From assembly GCF_018388465.1 (NCBI RefSeq), contig NZ_CP074404.1, positions 3,472,001-3,536,000 of the forward strand: a DNA stretch of 64,000 nucleotides, read 5' to 3'. This document shows, piece by piece, positions 1 through 13,234 of the stretch (positions within the stretch are counted from its first letter, which is position 1; each line of letters starts with the position of its first letter). A program made the position numbers and the translations under genes. The notes below the pieces were generated by a model. It did not search any database, was not told the origin of the DNA, and saw nothing but the letters and a program-made list of their open reading frames with translations. This DNA comes from Cellulomonas fengjieae (GTDB lineage: Bacteria > Actinomycetota > Actinomycetes > Actinomycetales > Cellulomonadaceae).

Positions 1-468
1 CCGCAGGCCGTGGGCGTCGGCGCGCGGGCAACCTTCCGGGCCCGGTCCGACGACCCCACCGCCATGATCCAGTGGCAGGTCAGCACGGACGGCGGACGGA
101 CCTTCACCGACCTGCCCGGCCAGGTCGGCGACGAGCTCACCTTCCTGACCACGAGCGACCAGAACGGCAACCTCTACCGGGCCCTGTTCACCACCACCGG
201 GGGCATCACCGCCACCACGCCGGTCGCCCTGACACTTCCGGCCGTCGCGCCCATCGCGCCGGTCGCCCCGGGCACTCCCGCACCGGTCACCGCGGTGACC
301 CCTGACACGGCCACGGCGACGGCTACGCCCGTCACGCCCAGCGCCCGGGGTGCCGCCCTCGCGGTGACCGGTGCGGACAGCGGGCCGCTGGCACTCGCGG
401 CGGCACTGCTGCTCGCCGCCGGCATCACGGCCGTCACGATCCGACGCCGCAGGCACACGGCGTCCTGA
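1..468 (+). CDS. 3' end of a surface protein with LPXTG-like sorting signal (5' end outside window)
   Basis: The reading frame is open from base 1, so the start lies upstream. The visible part has an Ig-like beta-sandwich stretch (WQVSTDGGRTF, then YRALFTT), a Thr/Pro/Ala-rich spacer, and a classic wall-sorting tail: LAVTG (a sortase E-type LAxTG variant), an Ala/Leu hydrophobic segment and a final RRRR cluster. The protein is probably exported and covalently attached to peptidoglycan. Its adhesive or enzymatic function cannot be told from the C-terminus. A strong hairpin follows the stop. Confidence 0.8.
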   Translation, partial: PQAVGVGARATFRARSDDPTAMIQWQVSTDGGRTFTDLPGQVGDELTFLTTSDQNGNLYRALFTTTGGITATTPVALTLPAVAPIAPVAPGTPAPVTAVTPDTATATATPVTPSARGAALAVTGADSGPLALAAALLLAAGITAVTIRRRRHTAS

Positions 469-478
469 CGCGGAACAG

Positions 479-517
479 AACGACGACGGCCGCCCGAACA
501 GGGCGGCCGTCGTCGTT
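479..517. terminator. Bidirectional hairpin terminator between convergent genes
   Basis: A perfect 17-bp inverted repeat (479-495 and 501-517) with loop GAACA lies between the convergent surface-protein gene and nrdF. The left arm begins AACGACGACGG and the right arm ends CGTCGTCGTT. There is no long T-run, as is common in high-GC actinobacteria. It can serve both strands. Confidence 0.8.
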
Positions 518-532
518 CGTGCAGCGTCGGAC

Positions 533-3689
<3,157 letters not shown>

Positions 3690-4174
3690 AATCTTCCCAA
3701 TCCCTCACGGACGCGGATGACGTCCTCTGTCGTTCCCATGAGCTCGAACCCGTACAGGTAGGGGACGTGGCACTTGGCCGCGATGATGTCCCCTGCGATG
3801 CAGTAGGCCTCGCCGAAGTTCGTGTTGCCGGCCGCGATGACGCCGCGGATCAGCGCACGGTTGTCCTCGTCGTTGAGGAACTTGATGACCTGCTTCGGTA
3901 CTGCGCCACCTTCGTTCCCTCCGCCGTACGTCGGCACGATGAGCACGTACGGCTCGGGGGCGTGCAGGAACGGGTCCGTGGGCCGCACCGGGATGCGGTG
4001 GGCGCCCGGACCGAGCTTCTGCACGAACCGGTGGGTGTTGTCCGAGGTGGAGGAGAAGTAGACCAGGGAGCTCATCGGTCCTGTCCCTTCACGCTCGGGT
4101 CGCTCGGTGGAACCGGGCGGAGCGCCCGCCGAACCGGCGCGGCGTCGAGACCGGCGCCGGCCCGGGGCGTCCGC

Positions 4175-4420
4175 TCAGGCGACGGCCGTGGCCATACGGT
4201 CGGCCAGCGCCTTGATGCGGTCGGGGCGGTAGCCCGACCAGTGCTCGCCGTCGACGATCACGACGGGCGCCTGCAGGTGACCGAGCGACATGACGTAGTC
4301 GCGCGCGTCGGCGTCCTCGCTGATGTCCACCACCGTGTACTCGGCGGCGAGCTTGTCGAGTGCGCGGTAGGTCGCGGTGCACTGCACGCACGCCGGCTTG
4401 CTGTAGACCGTGATCGTCAT
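4175..4420 (-). CDS. nrdH: Glutaredoxin-like electron donor NrdH
   Basis: This 81-residue NrdH redoxin reduces NrdE. It begins MTITVYSKPACVQC, with the CVQC redox pair at residues 11-14, and ends with the NrdH signature HWSGYRPDRIKAL. I chose the ATG at 4420 because it gives the exact family N-terminus, although the frame stays open far upstream. It is the first gene of the leftward nrdHIEF operon, with the NrdR boxes about 150-200 bp upstream. Confidence 0.95.
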   Translation of the reverse strand: MTITVYSKPACVQCTATYRALDKLAAEYTVVDISEDADARDYVMSLGHLQAPVVIVDGEHWSGYRPDRIKALADRMATAVA

Positions 4421-4572
4421 GGTGGGCTCCCGGTTGTTCTGTCTGCGGCACACTCCCCGGGGAGCGTTCGCGAAGCTGTTCGTGTGCTGTTCGTGCGCTG
4501 GTGGGCCCGTCTCCGAGCCTGGACGCGGGGCCGAGAACCCGTCCTGCGATCTCTGCACTGCGTCGTTACTAG

Positions 4573-4620
4573 ACACTACACCTAGGGGTCCCACAAGCAA
4601 TGGACCACTAGGGGTTGTAG
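4573..4620. promoter_or_regulatory. Pair of NrdR boxes upstream of nrdHIEF
   Basis: Two 16-bp sites fit the NrdR core CwA-N4-TwG: ACACTACACCTAGGGG at 4573-4588 and CCACTAGGGGTTGTAG at 4605-4620. Their starts are 32 bp apart, about three helical turns, as usual for NrdR pairs. NrdR is known to repress ribonucleotide reductase operons when dATP is abundant; its gene is not in this window. The sites lie in a 437-bp gap (4421-4857) in which I saw no gene. Confidence 0.8.
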
Positions 4621-4857
4621 TGACAGGTGTGTCATTCTTCACCCTGTGGAGAACTTCAAGGCTATCGGCGACCACTGACACGGCCCCCGACCAGCGCCTA
4701 TGCGCGGTCGTGCACAGGCGTCCACAGGGGGCCGTCCGGCGCCCACAGGGTGCTCCACACGGCAGTGCACACCCGGGCTGTCCGGTTCGTCGGGAATGCC
4801 TCGCACGACACGCCCGCGTCGCCGTGACGATGCACTCGAACGGATGACGGTCGGCCC

Positions 4858-5742
4858 TCAGGGCGTGGTCGGGGGCCGGCTCGCGAGCAGCCGGGCGATC
4901 GCCGCCTCCAGGGACGCCCGCGTCTGCGCCTCGAGCTGCACCTGTGCCGCCTGCCACGCCGGGTCCACGCCGGACATCCCCGCCACGCTGCGGGACTGCT
5001 TGGACAGGTTGGCCTTCCACGAGAGCCACTGGAAGTTCACGGGTGAGCGCGTGACGACGTACATGTACTCGGGCGGCAGCTGGAGAAAGCCCGGCATGTT
5101 GAGCTGCTCCGCGATCGGGACGATGTGGTCCGGCGACGCGGCGGACGCACCCTTCTTGTTGGCACCGAAGACGAGGTTCGGGTACGCCGGGTCCTGCCCA
5201 CCGACGACCGGCCGGGGGCTGCCCTGCAGGACCGCGTTGCCCAGGTTCCCCGGGTTGTCGGCCCGCAGCGCGTCGTACAGGTCCCGCGGCGGCGAGTTCT
5301 TGGGCACCCGCCAGTTCTTGCCGACGACGGGCGGCGCCGGTGGGACGAAGCCGTTCGGGATCTTGTCCTTGGCGTTCTGCAGCGTGGCGAGCAGCCGCTC
5401 GGGGGGAGGGTTGACGTCGAGCGTCGAGTTCCCGGACGCGAGCGAGCTCATGGCGTCGACGCATGCCTGCGCGTTGGCCTGCGCGGAGGCCTGCTCGGCG
5501 GTGAGCTGGGCCGCCTCGGCGTTGTAGGCGGCCAGCGCCGCCGTCTGGTTCTGGTCGAAGACGTTGGGCTGCGCGTTGTGCACCACGATCCGCTGGCGCA
5601 CGGCCTCGAACGCCGCGATGAGCGGGGCGCAGACGTCGGTCGGCGCCGCCGTCGTGGGCGCCGCCGGGGCGGCAAGCACCAGCACCGTCGCGAGCACGGT
5701 GGCGACCACCGAACGGACGCGCGCAACCATCGCCTGCCCCAT
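4858..5742 (-). CDS. Secreted protein with HNH-nuclease-like C-terminal motif
   Basis: The 294-residue protein has a signal peptide: a charged MVARVRS, a Val/Leu/Ala hydrophobic run, then Ala-Pro-Thr-rich sequence. The middle is Ala/Gln-rich and probably helical. The C-terminal part contains SPDHIVPIAEQL, then VNFQWLSWKANLSKQ, which resembles the D-H...N...N-x2-K layout of HNH (His-Me finger) nucleases. Nuclease function is inferred and unproven. ATG 5742 and ATG 5730 are both possible starts; neither has a strong ribosome-binding site. It is divergent from the next gene. Confidence 0.65.
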   Translation of the reverse strand: MGQAMVARVRSVVATVLATVLVLAAPAAPTTAAPTDVCAPLIAAFEAVRQRIVVHNAQPNVFDQNQTAALAAYNAEAAQLTAEQASAQANAQACVDAMSSLASGNSTLDVNPPPERLLATLQNAKDKIPNGFVPPAPPVVGKNWRVPKNSPPRDLYDALRADNPGNLGNAVLQGSPRPVVGGQDPAYPNLVFGANKKGASAASPDHIVPIAEQLNMPGFLQLPPEYMYVVTRSPVNFQWLSWKANLSKQSRSVAGMSGVDPAWQAAQVQLEAQTRASLEAAIARLLASRPPTTP

Positions 5743-5816
5743 GGTCGAGAAGTACCAGATTGTGGCGGTTCCCGTCGATCTGATACACCGGGACCGCCGT
5801 CCGAGGGGAGACGCAC

Positions 5817-6248
5817 ATGTCGCCACCACCCGACCCGCCACGCCGACGCCGCTGGCCGTGGGTGGTCGCCGCGGCCGCCGTCGTCCTGGTCGTCGCGGCC
5901 GCGGTGGTGCTGCCCGGCATCCTCCGCCGCGCGTTCGGCGACGAGGCGCAGATCCGTGCCGTGGTCGAGGACTTCGCGCGGGCCGTGGACCGCGAGGACC
6001 AGGCCGCCGTCATCGCGCTGCTGTGCGACGAGGAGGCCTCAGCGATCACCGAGGACGACGACTACGACCCGGCCAACGACGGCGGCGTCGCCGATCCCCC
6101 GTCGCCGCGACCGGTGCGGACGTCCGAGATCCGCGTCACCGGTGGCGTGGCCAGTGCGCGGGTGGCCCGATCCGGGCAGCCGACGATCACGCTCTGGTTC
6201 CGGCAGGAGGACGACCGCTGGACCGTGTGCGCGCCCGCCGAGCAGTGA
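5817..6248 (+). CDS. Small membrane-anchored protein, NTF2/DUF4878-like
   Basis: The 143-residue protein starts with a Pro/Arg-rich cytoplasmic tail and one transmembrane helix (residues about 14-34). An extracellular domain follows: a helix (IRAVVEDFARAVDREDQAAVIALLC), then beta strands ending LWFRQEDDRWTVC. That order matches the cone-shaped NTF2/SnoaL-like fold of actinobacterial membrane-anchored proteins. Two cysteines in the outer domain could pair. Function unknown. It is preceded by GAGGGGAGACGCAC, a good ribosome-binding region. Confidence 0.7.
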   Translation: MSPPPDPPRRRRWPWVVAAAAVVLVVAAAVVLPGILRRAFGDEAQIRAVVEDFARAVDREDQAAVIALLCDEEASAITEDDDYDPANDGGVADPPSPRPVRTSEIRVTGGVASARVARSGQPTITLWFRQEDDRWTVCAPAEQ

Positions 6249-6313
6249 GTGTCGGCCCCACCCTCCCGCCGGACCCGCCCACGACAAGGTCCGACCGCGT
6301 GCGGACGGCGGGG

Positions 6314-6748
6314 TCAGTTGCGGTTGGGCTTGAGGTCGGGCTTCCACAGGACGACCGCGCCGCGGTCCTCCGGGGTCCTGGGCCGACGGTTGCGCCCGGG
6401 CACGCGGTTGACCGCGACGACGTCGCCGCGGGGGTCGGCCGTGAAGATGCGGCGACCGGGGTCGACGAACGCCCGCAGGTACTCGACCTGCCGCCTCAGG
6501 CCCTCGACCTCACCCTCGAGCTCGAGGATCCGCTTGATGCCGGCGAGGTTCACACCCTCGTCCTGGGACAGCCGCTGCACCTCCCGCAGCGTGGCGATGT
6601 CGCGCAGCGAGTACCGCCGGCCGCGGCCGCTCGTCCGGCTCGGGCTGACCAGGCCCAGTCGGTCGTACTGCCGCAGGGTCTGCGGGTGCATGCCGGCCAT
6701 CTCCGCGGCGACCGAGATGACGTAGACCTTCGCGTCCTCGGCAGGCAT
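6314..6748 (-). CDS. hspR: Heat-shock repressor HspR (MerR family)
   Basis: The 144-residue MerR-type repressor binds HAIR sites and, from the known family, uses DnaK as co-repressor. The N-terminal winged helix is clear (AAEMAGMHPQTLRQYDRLGLV, then GRGRRYSLRDI), followed by a coiled-coil helix and a basic C-terminal tail. It is the last gene of dnaK-grpE-dnaJ-hspR, starting 2 bp after dnaJ. Two HAIR sites upstream of dnaK close the feedback loop. Confidence 0.96.
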   Translation of the reverse strand: MPAEDAKVYVISVAAEMAGMHPQTLRQYDRLGLVSPSRTSGRGRRYSLRDIATLREVQRLSQDEGVNLAGIKRILELEGEVEGLRRQVEYLRAFVDPGRRIFTADPRGDVVAVNRVPGRNRRPRTPEDRGAVVLWKPDLKPNRN

Positions 6749-6750
6749 GG

Positions 6751-7713
6751 CTACTTCCTCGCCGCGGCGAGCAGGTCGGCCCGCACGTCCTGTCCGGAGG
6801 TGGCGATGCCGAAGGCCTGGACGGCCTCCCGCGCCGCGGCGTTGAGCCGCTGCGGGACGACCACCTGGACGGTGATCAGCAGGTCACCCTTGCTCCCGGG
6901 AACGCCCTTGCCCTTGACGCGCAGCACGCGACCCGACGGGGTGCCCTCCGGGACGCGCACGCGCACGGTCGACCCGTCGAGCGTGGGCACCTCGATGGTG
7001 GCGCCCAGCGCGGCCTCGTCGAAGGCCACGGGCACCGTGATGCGCAGGTTGTCGCCGTCCAGCGAGAAGACGGGGTGCGGCGACACGCGCACGGTGATGA
7101 CGAGGTCGCCGGCGGGACCGCCGTTGGCACCCGGCCGCCCCTTGCCGCGCAGCCGGATCTTCTGACCGTCGCGCACGCCCGCCGGGATGCGGGCGTTGAT
7201 CGTGCGGCCCTCGACGGTGAGCGAGACCGTCGACCCCTCGACCGCCTGCCGGAACGGCAGGGTCGCGCTGGTGGCCAGGTCGGCCCCCTGCTGCGGTCCC
7301 TGCGAGAACCCACCGGCGTTGCCGAAGAGCCCGCCGAGGATGTCCTCGAACCCGGCGGCTCCGCCGGGGGCGTTGGTGTACCGGACGCGTCCGCCACCCT
7401 GCTGACCGCCGAACATGCCGCCGAACACGTCCTCGAACCCGGCGCCGCCGCGTCCGCCCGCCGTGAACCGCGGGCCGCCCGCCATGGCGCGCAGCTGGTC
7501 GTACTGGCTGCGCTGCTCCGGGTCGGACAGCACCGCGTACGCCTCGCCGACGTCCTTGAACCGGGCCTCGGCCTTGGGGTCACCGGGGTTGTGGTCGGGG
7601 TGCTCCTTGCGGGCGAGCTTGCGGTACGCCTTCTTGATGGTCGCGGCGTCGGCATCCTTGGGGACGCCGAGGACCGAGTAGAAGTCCTTCTCGAGCCAGT
7701 CCTGTCCGGTCAC
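6751..7713 (-). CDS. dnaJ: DnaJ co-chaperone lacking the zinc-finger domain
   Basis: The 320-residue Hsp40 stimulates DnaK ATPase activity. The N-terminal J domain has the HPD motif (KEHPDHNP), followed by a Gly/Phe-rich linker and two C-terminal substrate-binding beta domains. The protein contains no cysteine, so the four CxxCxGxG zinc repeats of standard DnaJ are absent. This is the CbpA or type II architecture, yet it occupies the dnaJ position in the operon. It is separated from grpE by 109 bp that contain a strong hairpin. Confidence 0.93.
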   Translation of the reverse strand: MTGQDWLEKDFYSVLGVPKDADAATIKKAYRKLARKEHPDHNPGDPKAEARFKDVGEAYAVLSDPEQRSQYDQLRAMAGGPRFTAGGRGGAGFEDVFGGMFGGQQGGGRVRYTNAPGGAAGFEDILGGLFGNAGGFSQGPQQGADLATSATLPFRQAVEGSTVSLTVEGRTINARIPAGVRDGQKIRLRGKGRPGANGGPAGDLVITVRVSPHPVFSLDGDNLRITVPVAFDEAALGATIEVPTLDGSTVRVRVPEGTPSGRVLRVKGKGVPGSKGDLLITVQVVVPQRLNAAAREAVQAFGIATSGQDVRADLLAAARK

Positions 7714-7769
7714 GCCGCTCCTTCCTTCGTCTCGTTCTTCGTCGTCTTCGTCGTGCCTCGTGCTGGGGT

Positions 7770-7809
7770 GTCCGAGGATCCACGGGTCGGAACCCGTGGA
7801 TCCTCGGAC
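7770..7809. other. Perfect 18-bp inverted repeat between grpE and dnaJ
   Basis: Arms 7770-7787 and 7792-7809 are perfectly complementary around the 4-base loop CGGA; each arm contains a GGATCC core. On the transcribed strand it would form a very stable RNA hairpin between the grpE stop and the dnaJ start. It could act as a partial terminator or mRNA-processing site that lowers dnaJ-hspR output relative to dnaK-grpE. There is no clear T-tract. Confidence 0.7.
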
Positions 7810-7822
7810 GGTACTGGGCTTC

Positions 7823-8382
7823 TTACGCCTCGGGGTCCACCACGGCGACGCGCGCCGCCCGCAGGATGCGCTCCGGGGTGCGGTACCCCGGCTGCAGCAC
7901 CGTCTGCACGGTGGCCTCGGTCACGTCCGCGGAGTGCGAGTGCATGAGCGCCTCGTGCACCGCGGGGTCGAACGCCTCGCCGGCCTCGCCGTAGCGGACG
8001 ACGCCGAACCGGGCGAGCGTGCCCTCGAGCTTCTCCGCGATCGCCGCGAACGGACCCGTGAGGTCACCGTGCTGGCGAGCCAGCTCGATGTCGTCCAGCA
8101 CCGGGATGAGCGCCTCGACGATCGTGTGCACCCCCCGTTCGTGAGCGGCCAGGGACTCGGCCTTGGACCGCTTCACGAACCCGGAGTACTGCTGCTCGAG
8201 GTTGTAGTACGCCGCCTGCGACCGCTGCAGCTCCTCGAGCCGCTCGGCCGCGAGCTTCTCCGCGGCGACGAGACCCTCGAGGACGACCTCCTCCTCGGCC
8301 GAGGCCGCGATGGACTCGGCGTCGGCGAGCACCTGCTCCTCAGGCGTCCGCTCGTCGCCCGGCTCCTCGGATGGGGTTGTGG

Positions 8383-8386
<4 letters not shown>
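7823..8386 (-). CDS. grpE: Nucleotide exchange factor GrpE
   Basis: The 187-residue GrpE releases ADP from DnaK. It has an acidic disordered N-terminus, a long coiled-coil helix (about residues 55-105), and the conserved beta-domain region ending with a hydrophobic strand and the [10 protein letters not shown] signature. The start overlaps the dnaK stop by 4 bp (ATGA), so translation is coupled. Length is typical for actinobacteria. Confidence 0.95.
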
Positions 8387-10245
<1,859 letters not shown>

Positions 10246-10289
10246 GTGTGTTCCTTCTTTCGTGTCGTGCGTGGGTTCTAGGTCTCGGT

Positions 10290-10374
10290 CTTGAGTCCGG
10301 CTGGCTCAAGTCTGCGGCCGGAGCGTGGCCGGCGCAAACGCTTAGCAGTCGAACTTGAGTCTATTGGGCTCAAC
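10290..10374. promoter_or_regulatory. Two HAIR operators (HspR sites) upstream of dnaK
   Basis: HAIR consensus is CTTGAGT-N7-ACTCAAG. Site 1 at 10290-10310 is CTTGAGT-N7-GCTCAAG, one mismatch. Site 2 at 10354-10374 is CTTGAGT-N7-GCTCAAC, two mismatches. They are 64 bp apart and 45-130 bp upstream of the dnaK start, so HspR bound here would repress the operon. No gene is seen in 10246-10428. Confidence 0.9.
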
Positions 10375-10428
10375 CCTGGGTCGGTTCGGTGCATTCCCGA
10401 GCGCGTCCAGCCTCTTACCGTTCGCATC

Positions 10429-10506
10429 TGTGGGATCTCATCTGAGTTGTCCAAATCTCACGTACTTGTCCACGGCGTGTCCGAATCTCACCGAGTTGTC
10501 CACGGA
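10429..10506 (+). repeat. Left transposon end with three TnsB-site-like repeats
   Basis: Three direct repeats of the form TCTCAC-n-AnTTGTCC lie inside the left terminus: TCTCATCTGAGTTGTCC (10436-10452), TCTCACGTACTTGTCC (10456-10471) and TCTCACCGAGTTGTCC (10484-10499). Arrays of such sites are the expected TnsB-binding sites. The array runs right up to tnsA, so TnsB bound here could also repress its own operon, as known for Tn7. Confidence 0.8.
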
Positions 10507-10508
10507 GG

Positions 10509-11240
10509 ATGCTCATCTTCGTGGGACCGAGCGCGGCTCGAGCCGCGTACGTGACAGCTGAGGGGCGCGAGCTCGAAGCCGACCTCTCAGCAGTCGACAT
10601 GTCCCTCGTGGCGCATGGGGTCCCCGTCCGCATCCCCCCGTCCTACGCAGGCCAGCGCCACTACCCTGGCCTGTTCTGGTCGACGACGAACCAAGCTCAC
10701 GTCGTATACGAAAGTCTGCTTGAGTTGTCATGGCTCTGGCTCGCGGACTTCGATCCGTGCGTGGTGCGGCTGGCGGCCCAACCGATGAGGGTGACGGGCC
10801 TTGACGGGAGTCGCACCAGGGTGCGGTATCCGGACTTCGCAGCGCTTCACGCAGACGGTCGCGCGCTCGTCGTCGATGTGAAGCCAGTCGACATGCTCGA
10901 GGACGACGATGTCCGCGCATCGTTGGCGTGGACGGCGCGGGTGTTCGGCGACGCCGCTCTGGCGTACTCGGTGTGGTCGGGCGCGCCGCGGGAACAGTTG
11001 CGGAACGTGCGACTCCTGGCGTCGGCCCGCAGGCCGGGCTTGGTCGCCGACGGAGACATCGAGGCGGCTGTGCATCTCTGTTCGGAGGAGGGCACCCAGA
11101 TCGGCCACCTGGAACGTCAGCTTGCTGCCGAGACCAGTGCACCTCCGCGCGCCGCGGTCTTCGCCGCGATGTGGCGTGGACAGCTTCGCTGCGACATGAC
11201 CCGTCCGATCTCTGCACTCACCGAGGTGGTGCCGGTATGA
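10509..11240 (+). CDS. tnsA: TnsA-like transposon endonuclease
   Basis: The protein of up to 243 residues cuts the 5' strands at the transposon ends together with TnsB, so that transposition is cut-and-paste. The restriction-enzyme-like site is visible: Glu68 in VYESLLEL, Asp109 in RYPDF, and Lys125 in VVDVKP (numbering from ATG 10509), matching the Glu-Asp-x-Lys pattern of Tn7 TnsA. GGAGG at 10504-10508 touches ATG 10509, so GTG 10521, in the same frame, may be the real start. The stop overlaps tnsB (ATGA). Confidence 0.88.
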   Translation: MLIFVGPSAARAAYVTAEGRELEADLSAVDMSLVAHGVPVRIPPSYAGQRHYPGLFWSTTNQAHVVYESLLELSWLWLADFDPCVVRLAAQPMRVTGLDGSRTRVRYPDFAALHADGRALVVDVKPVDMLEDDDVRASLAWTARVFGDAALAYSVWSGAPREQLRNVRLLASARRPGLVADGDIEAAVHLCSEEGTQIGHLERQLAAETSAPPRAAVFAAMWRGQLRCDMTRPISALTEVVPV

Positions 11241-13234
11241 GCCAGGCGGGGACGTTCGAGATCCGACCGGGTGGCCGCGTCTGGTGGAGTGGAGCGGTCT
11301 GGCAGGTCGAAGCAGTCAGCGCAAGGGATGTCGTCCTCCGTCGCGACCTCGAGGTTGTCCGTGTCGTGGCGGAGTCGCTCATCGACGGATCGCGCCATCT
11401 GAACAACGACGAGCATGCCCGGTCAGACCTTCCGGCGGTACTTGGGTCGGTCGCGCTCGATGCGCTTCCTGCGTCAGCTCGGCGCGTCGTTGAAGCGGAG
11501 GCTCGTGCGATCGCAGGCGTCGTCGATGGCGAGGGGAGTTTGGGCTCGCGAGTCGCTCGGGCCGCCGACGAGCTTGGTGTTGACGTTCGTACCGTGAGGC
11601 GCCGCGTCGCTGCCTATCAGCGCGCCGGCATCGACGGGTTGGTGGACGGGCGTTGGGCCGGAAAGCGGTCGGCCAACGTCGATCCGCGATGGGATGCCGT
11701 GCTCGTCGCCGTCCTGAGGAGTTACACCAATGCGTCGACGCCTTCCGTGTTGGCGGTGATCGACGAGACGAACCGGCAGGTCGTTTCCGTGCATGGATCC
11801 GACGTCGAACTGCCGTCTCGCGCGACGGCGTACAGGCGAGTCGATTCGCTGAGCAAGGGGCGGCACACGTTTAGGTCGGCGAAATCTCGTCGCTCTGTGG
11901 CGAAGCGGCCCAACGGGGTGCTCGGCCGGCTTCGTGCTGACCGCCCCGGCGAGTACGTCGTGCTCGACACGAACTCGCTCGACGTGTTCGCGATGGAGCC
12001 GGTGACGCGGCGATGGGTGCCGGTGCAGCTGACGGTTGCGATGGACCTCTTCTCTCGCTGCATCCTCGGGCTGCGCCTGACTCCGGTGTCGACGAAAGCC
12101 GTCGACGTGGCGAACGTGCTGTTCCAGTGCGTGCTGCCACAGAGTGACGGCCGAGAGCCATGGCCGTACCACGGGGTGCCATCGAACGTGCTCGTCGGCA
12201 CCGAGGAGCCCGACGGTGTGCACCAGCAGCGGCGCGGAGGACTGCCAGCGATCATCCCGGACACCATCGTCACGGACCACGGCAAGCAGTACCTATCGGC
12301 GCACGTGATCGGCGCATGCGCTCGTCTGGGGATCTGCGTGCAGCCGGCGATCAAGGACAAGCCGACGGACAAACCAACTCTGGAGCGGTTCTTCGGCACG
12401 TTGCGCCTGTCCCTGTTGCAGCACCTGTCCGGCTACAAAGGACCCGACGTTTACTCGCGCGGCAAGGACGTCGAGGACGGAGCTTTCTACTACGTCGCGG
12501 AGTTGGAGCAGATCATCCGCGAGTGGGTTGCGACGGTCTACCACCACTCGCTGCACGACGGGCTGGCGGTCGCCGAGCTCCCGCGGGCTCGGTTCACGCC
12601 GGCGCAGATGTTCGAGGTCGGCCTGGCCCGTATGGGAGGCCTGGTGCTGCCCTCCGCACGCGACCTGGCGTTCGAGTTCCTTGATGTGAAGTGGCGGACC
12701 ATTCAGCACTACGGGGTCGAGGTCAACGGCTTGCGCTACGACGGTGAAGCCCTCAACCCGTACCGCAATCTGCGGTCTGCGTACGGCGGTGCCTACGCGG
12801 GCAAGTGGCCTCTGCACGTGGACACGCACGACGTGCGGCACGTGTGGTTCCGAGATCCCGTCGATGACTCGTGGCACGAGCTGACATGGGAGCACGCACC
12901 TTCTCTCGACGCACCCTTCAGCCTCGACGCCGTCGACTACGCGAAGAAGGTTGCACTCCAGGGCATCCACGTCGACAACCCCTCGGCAGCCGTCTATGAG
13001 CTGCTCGCCTCGTGGCAGCGCGGTGAAGTGACGACGCGCCGCCACCAGAGCCTTGCCCGTCGCCTCGCGTCCCAGCCGGCGCAGGACGCCCAAGGCGATG
13101 CGCGGCAGGTCGCGGCACTGCCTGGAGTCATCGATCTGCTGGAACGTCGTGCGGCTCGTCAACAGCCGGCGGACGATCTGGACGTGTTCGAGCGGTATGC
13201 CCACCTCGAGTCGCTAGAGGTGTTCGACGAGTGA
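11237..13234 (+). CDS. tnsB: TnsB-like DDE transposase
   Basis: The 665-residue transposase of the TnsB/MuA family binds the end repeats and catalyses strand transfer. After an N-terminal helix-turn-helix region (VDVRTVRRRVAAYQRAG) comes an RNase-H-like core with Asp244 (VVLDTNS), Asp347 (IVTDHGKQY) and Glu383 (PTLERFFGT). The 35-residue D-to-E spacing is classic. A Mu-type C-terminal beta-barrel follows, then a basic tail that would contact TnsC. It is start-coupled to tnsA and overlaps tnsC by 4 bp. Confidence 0.95.
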   Translation: MSQAGTFEIRPGGRVWWSGAVWQVEAVSARDVVLRRDLEVVRVVAESLIDGSRHLNNDEHARSDLPAVLGSVALDALPASARRVVEAEARAIAGVVDGEGSLGSRVARAADELGVDVRTVRRRVAAYQRAGIDGLVDGRWAGKRSANVDPRWDAVLVAVLRSYTNASTPSVLAVIDETNRQVVSVHGSDVELPSRATAYRRVDSLSKGRHTFRSAKSRRSVAKRPNGVLGRLRADRPGEYVVLDTNSLDVFAMEPVTRRWVPVQLTVAMDLFSRCILGLRLTPVSTKAVDVANVLFQCVLPQSDGREPWPYHGVPSNVLVGTEEPDGVHQQRRGGLPAIIPDTIVTDHGKQYLSAHVIGACARLGICVQPAIKDKPTDKPTLERFFGTLRLSLLQHLSGYKGPDVYSRGKDVEDGAFYYVAELEQIIREWVATVYHHSLHDGLAVAELPRARFTPAQMFEVGLARMGGLVLPSARDLAFEFLDVKWRTIQHYGVEVNGLRYDGEALNPYRNLRSAYGGAYAGKWPLHVDTHDVRHVWFRDPVDDSWHELTWEHAPSLDAPFSLDAVDYAKKVALQGIHVDNPSAAVYELLASWQRGEVTTRRHQSLARRLASQPAQDAQGDARQVAALPGVIDLLERRAARQQPADDLDVFERYAHLESLEVFDE

